Source of the DNA: a virus
Strand: one strand, 5' to 3'
DNA: 64,000 nt
IMG/VR virus record: IMGVR_UViG_3300033143_004581
Span: 1-64,000 of that record
The notes under the pieces were generated by a model. The model had not been told where the DNA came from, made no database searches, and saw only the letters and a list, made by a program, of their open reading frames with translations. The number at the start of each line of letters is the position of its first letter. The first letter of the stretch is position 1. Below, piece by piece: positions 1 to 6,689 of the stretch. The position numbers and the translations under genes are program-made.

Positions 1-9
1 TAAATGAGT

Positions 10-68
10 AAAACGTCACTTTTTTTCGCAAAAAGTGAGAAAACGTCACTTTTTCACGCAAAAGTGAT
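10..68. repeat. Tandem stem-loop repeat, left cluster
   Basis: Two adjoining copies of a 29-30 bp unit that starts AAAACGTCACTTTTT and folds into a hairpin (CACTTTTT pairing with AAAAAGTG around a short CGC-type loop). The second copy is a variant with a CACG loop. No ORF uses the repeats convincingly. The same unit recurs at 149-237. Confidence 0.85.
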
Positions 69-120
69 AACGCCCTATGATTTAAGCGATAGGGGCTCGC
101 TATGTTCCAATCATGATTGG

Positions 121-148
121 GCTCATTTATTTTATAGTGTAAATGAGC
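121..148. other. Short perfect hairpin between repeat clusters
   Basis: GCTCATTTA at 121-129 is the exact reverse complement of TAAATGAGC at 140-148, separated by 10 nt. It directly precedes the second cluster of tandem stem-loops and its right arm repeats the TAAATGAG found at the very start of the window. Function is not evident. Confidence 0.6.
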
Positions 149-237
149 AAAACGTCACTTTTTTTCGCAAAAAGTGAGAAAACGTCACTTTTTTTCGCAA
201 AAAGTGAGAAAACGTCACTTTTTCACGCAAAAGTGAT
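149..237. repeat. Tandem stem-loop repeat, right cluster
   Basis: Three head-to-tail copies (149-178, 179-208, 209-237) of the same 30-bp hairpin unit seen at 10-68, the last one again the shorter CACG variant. A further related hairpin follows, with CTGGTTTT (245-252) pairing to AAAACCAG (261-268), also preceded by AAAACGT. Units abut without spacers, so this is not a CRISPR array. Confidence 0.85.
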
Positions 238-332
238 AAAACGTCTGGTTTTTTTACCATAAAACCAGGTAACGTGATGAACGTTTTACTGATGTGAAAA
301 CGTTCAAAAAAACCATCTGTTTTTTCAATTCT

Positions 333-592
333 ATCAAAGAGCCAGAACCATGTCAACCGAAAAAATCACAACCCAAATCCTTTAACCCTCAAAGACAAAC
401 CCACTTTATCAGAGAGCCAGAACCATGTCAACCGAAAAAATCACAATCCAAATCCTTTAACCCTCAAAGACAAATCCACTCTATCAAAGAGTCGGAACCA
501 TGTCAACCGAAAAAATCACAACCCAAATCCTTTAACCCTCAAAGACAAACCCACTTTATCAGAGAGCCAGAACCATGTCAACCGAAAAAAAA
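333..592. repeat. 75-bp direct repeats, 3.5 copies
   Basis: Three complete 75-bp units begin at 333, 408 and 483, with a partial fourth from 558 to about 592. They start ATC(A)(A/G)AGAG and contain ACCATGTCAACCGAAAAAA. Because 75 is a multiple of three, a proline- and lysine-rich reading frame stays open through them, but there is no convincing ribosome binding site and the frame runs on into an inverted repeat, so I treat the stretch as repeat DNA rather than a gene. A single inverted copy of the first 33 bp lies at 1381-1413. Confidence 0.85.
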
Positions 593-636
593 TCCAATGA
601 TATTCAGACCCCATCCCCAGGCCCCATACCCTCAAA

Positions 637-750
637 ACCCATGCCAAAAATTGCCAGAATCCCGTATGGGCGATTTTGGGGCGGTCATGAGGGGTATCAT
701 ATGGGCCAGATGAAATCGTCCCTTATATGCAAAATGGTGAATGTAAACCC
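637..750 (+). repeat. Left arm of large imperfect inverted repeat
   Basis: About 113 bp that reappear as a reverse complement at 1156-1267. Shared blocks include TTGCCAGAATCCCGTATGGG, GGCGGTCATG, GGTATCATAT and CGTCCCTTATATGCAAAATG. Only scattered substitutions separate the arms. The arm is notably richer in G and C than the rest of the window. Confidence 0.85.
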
Positions 751-810
751 ACAAAATAAAAAATCCACTGTAAACCCTTTATTTCATTGATTATATATGT
801 ATAAAATAAA

Positions 811-1095
811 TGAACCTCATTCACTGACTGAACCTTACTCACTGACTGAACCTTACTCACTGACCGAACCTTACTCACTGACTGAACCTTACTCACTAAC
901 TGAACCCAATTTATTGACCGAACCTACTGAACCTTACTCACTGACTGAACCTCATTCACTAACTGAACCTCATTCACTAACTGAACCCAATTTATTGATC
1001 GAACCTCATTCACTGACTGAACCCAATTTATTGACCGAACCTCATTCACTAACTGAACCCAATTTATTGACCGAACCTCATTCACTGACTGAACT
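811..1095. repeat. 18-bp minisatellite (TEPYSL frame)
   Basis: About sixteen copies of an 18-bp unit of the type TGAACCTTACTCACTGAC, with variants ending in TTTATTGACC or CATTCACTGA. A frame from 797 to 1120 reads Thr-Glu-Pro-(Tyr/His/Asn)-(Ser/Leu)-Leu repeats. No Shine-Dalgarno sequence precedes its ATG, and the stretch sits exactly between the two arms of an inverted repeat, so a protein product is possible but unproven. Confidence 0.8.
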
Positions 1096-1155
1096 ATATT
1101 TTCTATTTGATATTAAATAGTTTACATGGTATTTTTAAATAAATATCATTTTATT

Positions 1156-1267
1156 GGTTTACATTTACCATTTTGCATATAAGGGACGATCTCATCCGGC
1201 CTATATGATACCACCCATGACCGCCACAAAACCGCCCATACGGGATTCTGGCAATTTTGGGCATGGA
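1156..1267 (-). repeat. Right arm of large imperfect inverted repeat
   Basis: Reverse complement of 637-750. Reading the minus strand gives the same succession of blocks, from CATGCCCAAAATTGCCAGAA to AAAATGGTAAATGTAAACC. The arms enclose roughly 400 bp that is mostly the 18-bp minisatellite. Confidence 0.85.
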
Positions 1268-1323
1268 TTTTTGGGTCCTGTATGGTGGAAAAACGGCCCA
1301 ATATCATTGAAAAAAATTTCCAG

Positions 1324-1352
1324 TTGACACAATCAAATCTATTTGATATAAC
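1324..1352 (+). promoter_or_regulatory. Sigma70-like promoter
   Basis: TTGACA at 1324-1329, a 17-nt spacer and TATAAC at 1347-1352. It lies about 90 nt before the 75-aa gene at 1441 and is the best match to the vegetative consensus in the first 2 kb. The leader between them contains the inverted copy of the 75-bp repeat. Confidence 0.6.
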
Positions 1353-1380
1353 ATAACCATCTTCGAAAATTTGGGTTGAA

Positions 1381-1413
1381 TTTTTTCAGTTTACATGGTT
1401 CTGTCTCTTTGAT
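1381..1413 (-). repeat. Inverted copy of the 75-bp repeat start
   Basis: These 33 bp are the reverse complement of 333-365 with three mismatches. Weaker similarity continues to about 1360. It extends the inverted-repeat symmetry of the region so that the outermost matching blocks are 333 and 1413. Confidence 0.75.
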
Positions 1414-1440
1414 AGTTAATTCATAACAAAAGGTGATTAT

Positions 1441-1668
1441 ATGAAAAAAGAACAGATCATTGAAAAAATGAAAGAAAAGGGATGGACAGTTGACAGGTGG
1501 AATCACCTGAAATATAATAACTACAGATTGAAAATGCAAAGCAAGTCGGTAAGGTTTGAAAGAAAAGAAAATAAATCGTGGTTTAAAATCAATTCAAGAA
1601 CTCTTTACTATAAAGACATAAACGATTCGGTTCTTGAAAGAATTGACAAGATTGTTAAAACGCGATAG
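1441..1668 (+). CDS. Small basic protein of unknown function
   Basis: 75 residues, lysine- and arginine-rich, starting MKKEQIIEKMKEKGW; an AAAGGTG ribosome binding site lies just upstream of the ATG. The sequence has an N-terminal helix followed by a likely beta-rich part with several Tyr, Trp and Phe residues. I do not recognise the family. It is the first clear gene after the repeat region and is followed by another very small gene and the tRNA cluster, a usual place for early host-takeover genes in T4-like phages. Confidence 0.7.
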   Translation: MKKEQIIEKMKEKGWTVDRWNHLKYNNYRLKMQSKSVRFERKENKSWFKINSRTLYYKDINDSVLERIDKIVKTR

Positions 1669-1713
1669 TATAAAAATCAAAAACATTAACCTTTAAAATA
1701 GGAAAATATAATA

Positions 1714-1884
1714 ATGGCTAGAGTAAGAATAAAGTTCATTATTGAATATGATATGTATGCAGAAAATTATCCAGATAATATTTCCGTAGAAGAAATGATG
1801 GAAATTGATAGACAAAATGCTATAGATGATCCATATTCTTTTATGGATATGGGTAATTTATCAGTAGAAGCCGAATTGGTTTAA
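1714..1884 (+). CDS. Small acidic protein of unknown function
   Basis: 56 residues (MARVRIKFIIEYDMY...), with a GGAAAA element upstream. It opens with a beta-strand-like MARVRIKFIIEYD and then becomes acidic and methionine-rich (EEMMEIDRQN). No family recognised. It sits immediately before tRNA genes and ends 12 nt before the first tRNA-like sequence. Confidence 0.6.
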   Translation: MARVRIKFIIEYDMYAENYPDNISVEEMMEIDRQNAIDDPYSFMDMGNLSVEAELV

Positions 1885-1896
1885 TGGTGTAAATAT

Positions 1897-1971
1897 AGTG
1901 GGTTCTTCCAATAGGTAGGATTTTCGGCCGATAACAGAAAGATGAAGGTTCGATTCCTTCACCCACTACCA
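1897..1971 (+). tRNA. tRNA-Ile(GAU)-like, atypical
   Basis: 75 nt including an encoded CCA. Acceptor stem AGTGGGT/ACCCACT, T arm GAAGG-TTCGATT-CCTTC, and a three-pair D stem. The anticodon arm is unusual: stem TTCGG/CAGAA has a G-A mismatch at 30-40, and the loop CCGATAA would give anticodon GAT but with C instead of the nearly universal U at position 33. It could be a decayed tRNA, a specialised one, or the identity may be misassigned. Confidence 0.55.
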
Positions 1972-1980
1972 TCTATTTTT

Positions 1981-2055
1981 TCTAAGGTAGCTTAACGGTA
2001 GAGCGTATGACTGTTAATCATAAAGATGTAGGTTCGAATCCTACCCTTAGAGCCA
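1981..2055 (+). tRNA. tRNA-Asn(GUU)
   Basis: 75 nt with encoded CCA. Acceptor stem TCTAAGG/CCTTAGA, D arm GCTTAACGGTAGAGC, anticodon arm TATGA-CTGTTAA-TCATA giving anticodon GTT, and T arm GTAGG-TTCGAAT-CCTAC. All stems pair without mismatches. It is part of a tight cluster of four. Confidence 0.95.
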
Positions 2056-2061
2056 AAAAAT

Positions 2062-2135
2062 GGGGGTATAATTCAATGGTAGAATAGCTGTCTCTTAAAC
2101 CGTTAATTAGGGTTCGATTCCCTGTGCCCCCACCA
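2062..2135 (+). tRNA. tRNA-Lys(CUU)
   Basis: 74 nt with encoded CCA. Acceptor GGGGGTA/TGCCCCC, D arm ATTC-AATGGTA-GAAT, anticodon loop CTCTTAA giving anticodon CTT, T loop TTCGATT. The anticodon stem GCTGT/ACCGT contains one T-C mismatch and a G-U pair, so folding is slightly weak there. Confidence 0.85.
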
Positions 2136-2140
2136 ATTTT

Positions 2141-2219
2141 GGCCCTGTAGCATAGTTTGGTTTAATGCGCTTGGTTGTCAGCCAAGAGATCGTCGGTTCA
2201 AATCCGTCCAGGGTCGCCA
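2141..2219 (+). tRNA. tRNA-Asp(GUC)
   Basis: 79 nt with encoded CCA. Acceptor GGCCCTG/CAGGGTC, perfect anticodon stem CTTGG/CCAAG around loop TTGTCAG giving anticodon GTC, and T arm GTCGG-TTCAAAT-CCGTC. The variable region is a little long (about six nt). Confidence 0.93.
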
Positions 2220-2273
2220 TTTAATGTTTTATTATAATAATGTGTAAACTTTAAAACATGAAAGGGATTTAAA

Positions 2274-2450
2274 ATGACCAATAACAAGAAAGTTTACGTC
2301 GCCAAGAAGGGTAAGATTCTGTTTGGTAATACTCGCAAGGGAACCCCGCGTTCGTTCAAGGACATTGAAACCGCCAGGAATTTTGTCAAAAACCTGATTT
2401 GGGTTTCCAAGGATCTGACTCCGTCTGATTTTACTTACATCAATGGCTAA
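2274..2450 (+). CDS. Small, strikingly GC-richer basic protein
   Basis: 58 residues, MTNNKKVYVAKKGK..., ending DFTYING. A GAAAGGGA ribosome binding site precedes the ATG and a strong terminator follows immediately, so it can be a single-gene unit. Codon choice differs sharply from the neighbours: GTC, GCC, AAG, CTG, ACC, CCG and CGT abound in a genome that otherwise prefers A/T-ending codons. That suggests either selection for very high expression or recent transfer. Family not recognised. Confidence 0.8.
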   Translation: MTNNKKVYVAKKGKILFGNTRKGTPRSFKDIETARNFVKNLIWVSKDLTPSDFTYING

Positions 2451-2485
2451 AAATAAGGCGGGTGACACTACCCGCCTTATTTTTC
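2451..2485 (+). terminator. Strong intrinsic terminator
   Basis: Perfect 13-bp stem AAATAAGGCGGGT (2451-2463) with ACCCGCCTTATTT (2470-2482), a 6-nt loop and a T-run. It directly follows the stop codon of the 58-aa gene. Confidence 0.9.
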
Positions 2486-2559
2486 TGTTATTTATTATGC
2501 ATGATAAACTTTTTATTATATATAATAAATAGCAGAAAATAAACCAAAGGAAAGAGACC

Positions 2560-2748
2560 ATGTATGCCATAAAACTTGGCAAATATTTTATTTCTGGATT
2601 TGATGAAAAATATCAAATAATTCAAATAACAAACAATATTGAATTAACAAAAAAATTCAAAACAAAAAAGTCTGCATATAAATGGTGTGAAAACCACAAA
2701 AATTCAAAATCTATTGTAAATGAAATTTACAATGTAATGGAGATATGA
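2560..2748 (+). CDS. Small protein of unknown function
   Basis: 62 residues starting MYAIKLGKYFISGF, with an AAAGGAAAGAGA ribosome binding site. The pattern is a beta hairpin followed by a lysine-rich helix (KKFKTKKSAYKWCENH). Such short KTKKSAYKW proteins occur widely as uncharacterised phage genes. Its stop codon overlaps the start of the next gene in a TGATG arrangement, implying translational coupling. Confidence 0.75.
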   Translation: MYAIKLGKYFISGFDEKYQIIQITNNIELTKKFKTKKSAYKWCENHKNSKSIVNEIYNVMEI

Positions 2749-2870
2749 TGCATTTATATATTATAGTATCTATATTATCTGTAATTGGGTTTTGGTTTAT
2801 CATCGAAACCCTTTTTACTCATGCAAAGGAGATATGTTATGAAATGTATCAAAAATGTAAAAACCGGTGA
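2748..2870 (+). CDS. Small single-pass membrane protein
   Basis: 40 residues beginning MHLYIIVSILSVIGFWFII, one continuous hydrophobic segment of about 20 residues, then a charged cytoplasmic-type tail with three cysteines or histidines. Its ATG overlaps the preceding TGA and its 3' part overlaps the next gene in another frame, whose ribosome binding site lies within it. It could be a membrane-acting early protein; no family recognised. Confidence 0.6.
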   Translation: MHLYIIVSILSVIGFWFIIETLFTHAKEICYEMYQKCKNR

Positions 2871-2982
2871 AATTACAAGACATAGAGACGAATTTGCCCG
2901 TGAAATGGTTGAAACGGGTAATTATGTTTATTGCTCAAAAATGGAATGGAAGAATTACACCGAAAGCAAGAAAAGAGGATAA
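2839..2982 (+). CDS. Small protein of unknown function
   Basis: 47 residues starting MKCIKNVKTGEITRH. I chose this ATG because AAAGGAG lies seven nt upstream; an in-frame start further upstream has no such site. The sequence resembles short phage proteins with a KNVKTGEI beta-hairpin followed by a helix (DEFAREMVETGNYVY). Overlaps the end of the membrane protein gene by 32 nt. Confidence 0.75.
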   Translation: MKCIKNVKTGEITRHRDEFAREMVETGNYVYCSKMEWKNYTESKKRG

Positions 2983-2993
2983 TAATGGGTTTT

Positions 2994-3023
2994 GTTTACC
3001 TTGAGTTGATATTATGATATATA
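2994..3023 (+). promoter_or_regulatory. Early-type promoter (GTTTAC)
   Basis: GTTTAC at 2994-2999, an 18-nt spacer and TATATA at 3018-3023, about 45 nt before the DUF932 gene. The GTTTAC box recurs at several transcription-unit starts in this window and resembles the -35 box of T4 early promoters. Confidence 0.55.
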
Positions 3024-3067
3024 TAAAGATATAATCAGATATCAACTCATTAACAAAGGAAACGAAA

Positions 3068-3907
3068 ATGTACAGAGAAGACAGAAATCCATTTTTTAAG
3101 GTTGCAAAGGAACCCCTGTTCACAAGCAGTGGGTTGCAAGCAGACAAAGTTGCGTTAGTTAACACTGAAACGAATGATATTTTGGGTGTTGTTTCACCAA
3201 CTTATGAAGTCGTTGAAAACGCTTTTATTGGTAATCTATTCGATGAAGCAACAAAAAATTTCGCTGTTGATAGAAAGGAAGATCATCTTGACGCCAAAAC
3301 AAAGCGATGGAAACGTCATATCATTTTGAATGATGAGCGTTTTAGCTATTTCATTCAAAAAAATGATATAGTTGGTGTCATGATTGAAGCCTGGAATGGT
3401 TTCACTGGTAAAATTTCGTTCGGATATAACATCATGGGTTTTCGATGGGCCTGTACAAATGGGCTCGTCACTGGAAAGAAAAAGATTTTTTCCGAATCAT
3501 ATTCCCATGCTATCAATAATCCAGAAAAGTTGGCCGAATCGTTTACAAGAAAATTTAATATGTTTAGTGAAATCACGGAAACTTGGAAACAATGGGCTGA
3601 TATTCCGTTTGATCAAAACGACTTCATTGAATTTGTCGAGTATTATAAGAAGCCTTCTAGTGATGAAAATCGCGAAAAGTCAAATCACCAATTTCTTCCA
3701 CCGAAAGTTGCTGATACGATTATTGAAATGTATCCTGAAATAATGGCAGTTGATAAAACTCTTGAAAAAAACAAATGGGGTGCTTTCAATGTTCTGACAA
3801 ACATTTCAACTCATAAAACAGCGGCTCGTAATGGTTCTAATCTATTCAGTAACAGATACCAGAGCGTTAACCGTCTCGCTTCTGAATTATTCACTTGGAA
3901 AAAATAA
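3068..3907 (+). CDS. DUF932 family protein
   Basis: 279 residues. The N-terminal half has the DUF932 pattern: a short LFTSSGLQADKVALV strand pair, then DILGVVSPTYEVVEN followed by a helical part and an aromatic-rich core (GFRWACTNGL). DUF932 proteins are common in phages and plasmids; a role in DNA metabolism or recombination has been suggested but not established. It has its own promoter upstream, an AAAGGAAACG ribosome binding site and a strong terminator immediately downstream, so it is a monocistronic unit that is likely expressed early and strongly. Confidence 0.8.
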   Translation: MYREDRNPFFKVAKEPLFTSSGLQADKVALVNTETNDILGVVSPTYEVVENAFIGNLFDEATKNFAVDRKEDHLDAKTKRWKRHIILNDERFSYFIQKNDIVGVMIEAWNGFTGKISFGYNIMGFRWACTNGLVTGKKKIFSESYSHAINNPEKLAESFTRKFNMFSEITETWKQWADIPFDQNDFIEFVEYYKKPSSDENREKSNHQFLPPKVADTIIEMYPEIMAVDKTLEKNKWGAFNVLTNISTHKTAARNGSNLFSNRYQSVNRLASELFTWKK

Positions 3908-3908
3908 C

Positions 3909-3937
3909 AAAGTGCGGGCAATGCCCGCACTTTATAT
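3909..3937 (+). terminator. Intrinsic terminator after DUF932 gene
   Basis: AAAGTGCGGGC (3909-3919) pairs perfectly with GCCCGCACTTT (3923-3933) around a three-nt loop, followed by a T/A-rich tail. It begins two nt after the stop codon. Confidence 0.85.
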
Positions 3938-3952
3938 ATTGGGTGATAAAAT

Positions 3953-4378
3953 ATGGAACTACTGTTCTCAAAAAAAGGAATACCATATATACAAGTTGAT
4001 GATACAATGTTGATTTTTTCATCTATTGGGATGAAAAATGATTCATATAAGTATATTGTTTTATCAAAGAAAAAAACAACTACTGTAAATGTAAGTGGTG
4101 CAAAAGCAAAAAAGAAAAAGAAAGTTAAAATATCCGAACAGGTAAACGGTTGTTATAACATGAATTTGAAAAAAACAACCGCACCAAACGATGTTAAAAA
4201 AGTAATTTCACCCGTAATTACCGAATTTTTAAGAAAATCAATAAATAAGTACTTGAAAAATGGATATTTCCCAAAAAGTAAAATATATGACTTGAAAAGG
4301 GATATCGAAAAAATAAGCGAGGACGATCCAACTGATTTTTGGGAAGATGATCCAACTGCTGATGAAAGTTACGATTGA
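3953..4378 (+). CDS. Unknown protein with acidic Trp-containing tail
   Basis: 141 residues. The central part contains a run of lysines (AKAKKKKKVK), and the C-terminus is strongly acidic: EDDPTDFWEDDPTADESYD. No domain recognised. The acidic tail with an embedded Phe-Trp resembles short acidic-Trp stretches in three proteins of the ubiquitin-like cassette 10 kb downstream. The gene sits alone between a terminator and the promoter of the RCC1 array. Confidence 0.7.
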   Translation: MELLFSKKGIPYIQVDDTMLIFSSIGMKNDSYKYIVLSKKKTTTVNVSGAKAKKKKKVKISEQVNGCYNMNLKKTTAPNDVKKVISPVITEFLRKSINKYLKNGYFPKSKIYDLKRDIEKISEDDPTDFWEDDPTADESYD

Positions 4379-4382
4379 TTTT

Positions 4383-4412
4383 GTTTATTTTTCCAGCCCA
4401 TTTATTTAAAAT
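4383..4412 (+). promoter_or_regulatory. Early-type promoter for RCC1 array
   Basis: GTTTAT (4383-4388), 18-nt spacer, TAAAAT (4407-4412), about 80 nt before the first RCC1 gene. The 112-bp gap also contains AGCCCAT/ATGGGCT (about 4395-4423), a 7-bp stem with a long AT loop that overlaps the -10 box and might be regulatory. Confidence 0.5.
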
Positions 4413-4491
4413 ATAGATGGGCTCAAAAAATAAGCAAAGATATATCATCATAACAAATAATTGAACCAAAAATCAACAAAGGAAAATAAAA

Positions 4492-5592
4492 ATGTCATTA
4501 TATCATAAATTAAATGAAATTTTAGACAAATCCGATAATGAAACTGTTTATGATTTATATACCTGTGGTTGTAGATTATACTTGAATGATTCGTTCTTTA
4601 AATACAGATTAACACTACTTGGTAGCACTAATTATGTAATTAAAATAGTTTGTAGTAATAGCCATTTATTAGCTATCAATGATTTAGGTGAATTATATGC
4701 TTGTGGTGAAAACACTTACGGTCAATTAGGATTAGGTGACAAAGAAAATAGATCAACACCAACAAGAATAGGAAGCAAATCTAATTGGAAGGAAATATCT
4801 TGTGGTGAATATCATTCACTTGCTATAAATGATCGTGGTGAATTATATGCCTGGGGTAGTAATTGTTATGGTCAATTGGGCTTGGGTGATGAAGAAGATA
4901 GATTAATACCAACGCGAATTGGAAACAGATCAAATTGGGTTAAAATATCTTGTGGTAGATATCATTCACTTGCTATTAATGATCGCGGTGAATTATATTC
5001 CTGGGGTCGTAATTATCATGGTCAATTATGTTTAATCAATATGAAAAATAAGTTAGAACCAACACTAATAAAAAATATATCTAATTGTGTTAATATGTCT
5101 TGTGGTGAATTTCATTCGTTAGCTATTAATAATCGCGGTGAATTATACGCTTGGGGATATAATTATTATGGTCAATTAGGATCAGGTGATAGAACAAATA
5201 GATCAACTTTAACGCGAATTGGAAGTAAATCAAATTGGAAGGAAATATCTTGTGGTGTGTTTCATTCATTTGCTATAAATGATCGTGGTGAATTATATGC
5301 TTGTGGTAGTAATTATCATGGTCAATTGGGATTAGGTGATAAAAAAGATAGATTAATACTAACACAAATATGGAACAAATCAAATTGGGTTAAAATATCT
5401 TGTGGTAGATATCATTCATTGGCTATTAATGATCGCGGTGAATTATATTCCTGGGGTAGTAATTATCATGGTCAATTGGGCTTGGGTGATAAAATAGATA
5501 GATTAACACCAACGCTATTAGAAAAAGAATCAAATTTAATAGAAGTATATGCTGGTAGTGTTTGTTCATTTTTGTTGAAGAAGCATGAATAA
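4492..5592 (+). CDS. RCC1-repeat beta-propeller protein, paralogue 1
   Basis: 366 residues. After a conserved leader (MSLYHKLNEILDKS...TVYDLY) it consists of seven RCC1 blades of about 51 residues, each with the pattern ISCG-x-YHSLAINDRGELYAWG-x-N-x-x-GQLGLGD-x-x-x-R-x-x-PT. In eukaryotes and bacteria this fold is a seven-bladed propeller used as a protein-binding scaffold (for example RCC1 on Ran and chromatin, and some bacterial effectors). There is no signal peptide or membrane segment. The fourth blade is degenerate (GQLCLINMKNK). AAAGGAAAATAAAAATG serves as ribosome binding site. First of five tandem paralogues; its target is unknown. Confidence 0.9.
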   Translation: MSLYHKLNEILDKSDNETVYDLYTCGCRLYLNDSFFKYRLTLLGSTNYVIKIVCSNSHLLAINDLGELYACGENTYGQLGLGDKENRSTPTRIGSKSNWKEISCGEYHSLAINDRGELYAWGSNCYGQLGLGDEEDRLIPTRIGNRSNWVKISCGRYHSLAINDRGELYSWGRNYHGQLCLINMKNKLEPTLIKNISNCVNMSCGEFHSLAINNRGELYAWGYNYYGQLGSGDRTNRSTLTRIGSKSNWKEISCGVFHSFAINDRGELYACGSNYHGQLGLGDKKDRLILTQIWNKSNWVKISCGRYHSLAINDRGELYSWGSNYHGQLGLGDKIDRLTPTLLEKESNLIEVYAGSVCSFLLKKHE

Positions 5593-5604
5593 AGGAAAAT
5601 AAAA

Positions 5605-6687
5605 ATGTCATTGTATTATAAAACAAATGAAATTTTGGATAGATTTAATAATGAAACCATTTATGATTTATATGCTTGTGGGTATGAATCGAATTTAAAA
5701 GGTTTGTCTTTTGGGTCAAAATTAATATTACTTGATAGTATTAATGGTGTAATTAAAATATTTTGTAGTAATTATCATTTGTTAGCTATTAATAATCGTG
5801 GTGAATTATACACTTTGAATTATAATAGTAAAGATAGTATAATATCACGGGTTGGGAATGAATCAAATTGGGTTAAAATATCTTGTGGAAGATATCATTT
5901 ATTAGCTGTCAATGATCATGGTGAATTATACACTTGGGGGTATAATATTCATGGTCAATTGGGTTTAGGTGATAAAGAATATAGATTAGAACCAACACAA
6001 GTAGGAAGCGAATCAAATTGGAAAGAAATAGCTTGTGGTGAGAGTCATTCATTAGCAATAAATGATCGTGGTGAATTATATTCTTGGGGTCGTAATTATT
6101 ATGGTCAATTGGGTTTGGGTAATAGAGAATATAGATTAATACCAACACGAGTTGGAAATAGTTTGAATTGGGTTAAAATAGCTTGTGGGAGACATCATTC
6201 ATTAGCTATTAATGATCGTGGTGAATTGTATGCTTGGGGTGATAATTATTATGGTCAATTAGGCTTGGGTGATATTTTAAATAGATTAGAACCAACGCGA
6301 GTTGGAAGTGAATCAAATTGGAGAAAAATAGCTTGTGGTGAATATCATTTATTGGCTATTAATGATCGCGATGAATTGTATGCTTGGGGTCGTAATTATT
6401 ATGGTCAATTGGGATCTGGTGATGAAATAGATAGATCAGAACCAACACGAGTAGGAAATGAATCAAACTGGAAAAAAATTGCTTGTGGTCGGTCCCATTC
6501 ATTAGCCATTAATGATCGTGGTGAATTGTATGCTTGGGGTAATAATACTCGTGGTCAATTAGGATTAGGTGATAAAATAAGTAGATCAACACCAATACGA
6601 GTAGGAAGCAATTCAAATTGGGTAGAAGTGTATGCTGGTAGTTTTTGTTCTTTTTTGTTAAAGAAACATGAGAATAAAGGAAAATAA
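5605..6687 (+). CDS. RCC1-repeat beta-propeller protein, paralogue 2
   Basis: 360 residues, the shortest copy. Blade 2 has lost the GQLGLGD turn and reads LYTLNYNSKDSII, while the other blades are regular. The last residues, KKHENKGK, read through into what is the ribosome binding site of the next gene because of a two-base difference from copies 1 and 3. Spacing to copy 1 is 12 nt and to copy 3 is 2 nt, so the array is certainly one transcript. A 54-nt stretch at 6482-6535 is identical to 9822-9875 in copy 5, a sign of sequence exchange between copies. Confidence 0.9.
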   Translation: MSLYYKTNEILDRFNNETIYDLYACGYESNLKGLSFGSKLILLDSINGVIKIFCSNYHLLAINNRGELYTLNYNSKDSIISRVGNESNWVKISCGRYHLLAVNDHGELYTWGYNIHGQLGLGDKEYRLEPTQVGSESNWKEIACGESHSLAINDRGELYSWGRNYYGQLGLGNREYRLIPTRVGNSLNWVKIACGRHHSLAINDRGELYAWGDNYYGQLGLGDILNRLEPTRVGSESNWRKIACGEYHLLAINDRDELYAWGRNYYGQLGSGDEIDRSEPTRVGNESNWKKIACGRSHSLAINDRGELYAWGNNTRGQLGLGDKISRSTPIRVGSNSNWVEVYAGSFCSFLLKKHENKGK

Positions 6688-6689
6688 AA

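Noticed and set aside
10-592. CRISPR array
   Set aside because: The 30-bp and 75-bp repeats abut one another with no unique spacers, and there are no cas genes in the window.
294-713. Open reading frame with Pro/Lys-rich 25-residue repeats
   Set aside because: The frame stays open only because the 75-bp repeat is a multiple of three; no ribosome binding site, and the frame continues into an inverted-repeat arm. Kept as repeat DNA.
797-1120. 107-codon frame of Thr-Glu-Pro-Tyr-Ser-Leu repeats as a protein gene
   Set aside because: Possible, but it is entirely minisatellite, lies between inverted-repeat arms and has no Shine-Dalgarno sequence, so I list it only as a repeat.
333-1413. Insertion sequence bounded by inverted repeats
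   Set aside because: There is no transposase between or beside the arms, and no clear target-site duplication was seen; at most it is a non-autonomous remnant.
1714-2219. Hypothesis that the tRNA cluster includes an intron-containing tRNA as well
   Set aside because: All four fold at normal length of 74-79 nt; only the tRNA-Leu at 10744 is split.
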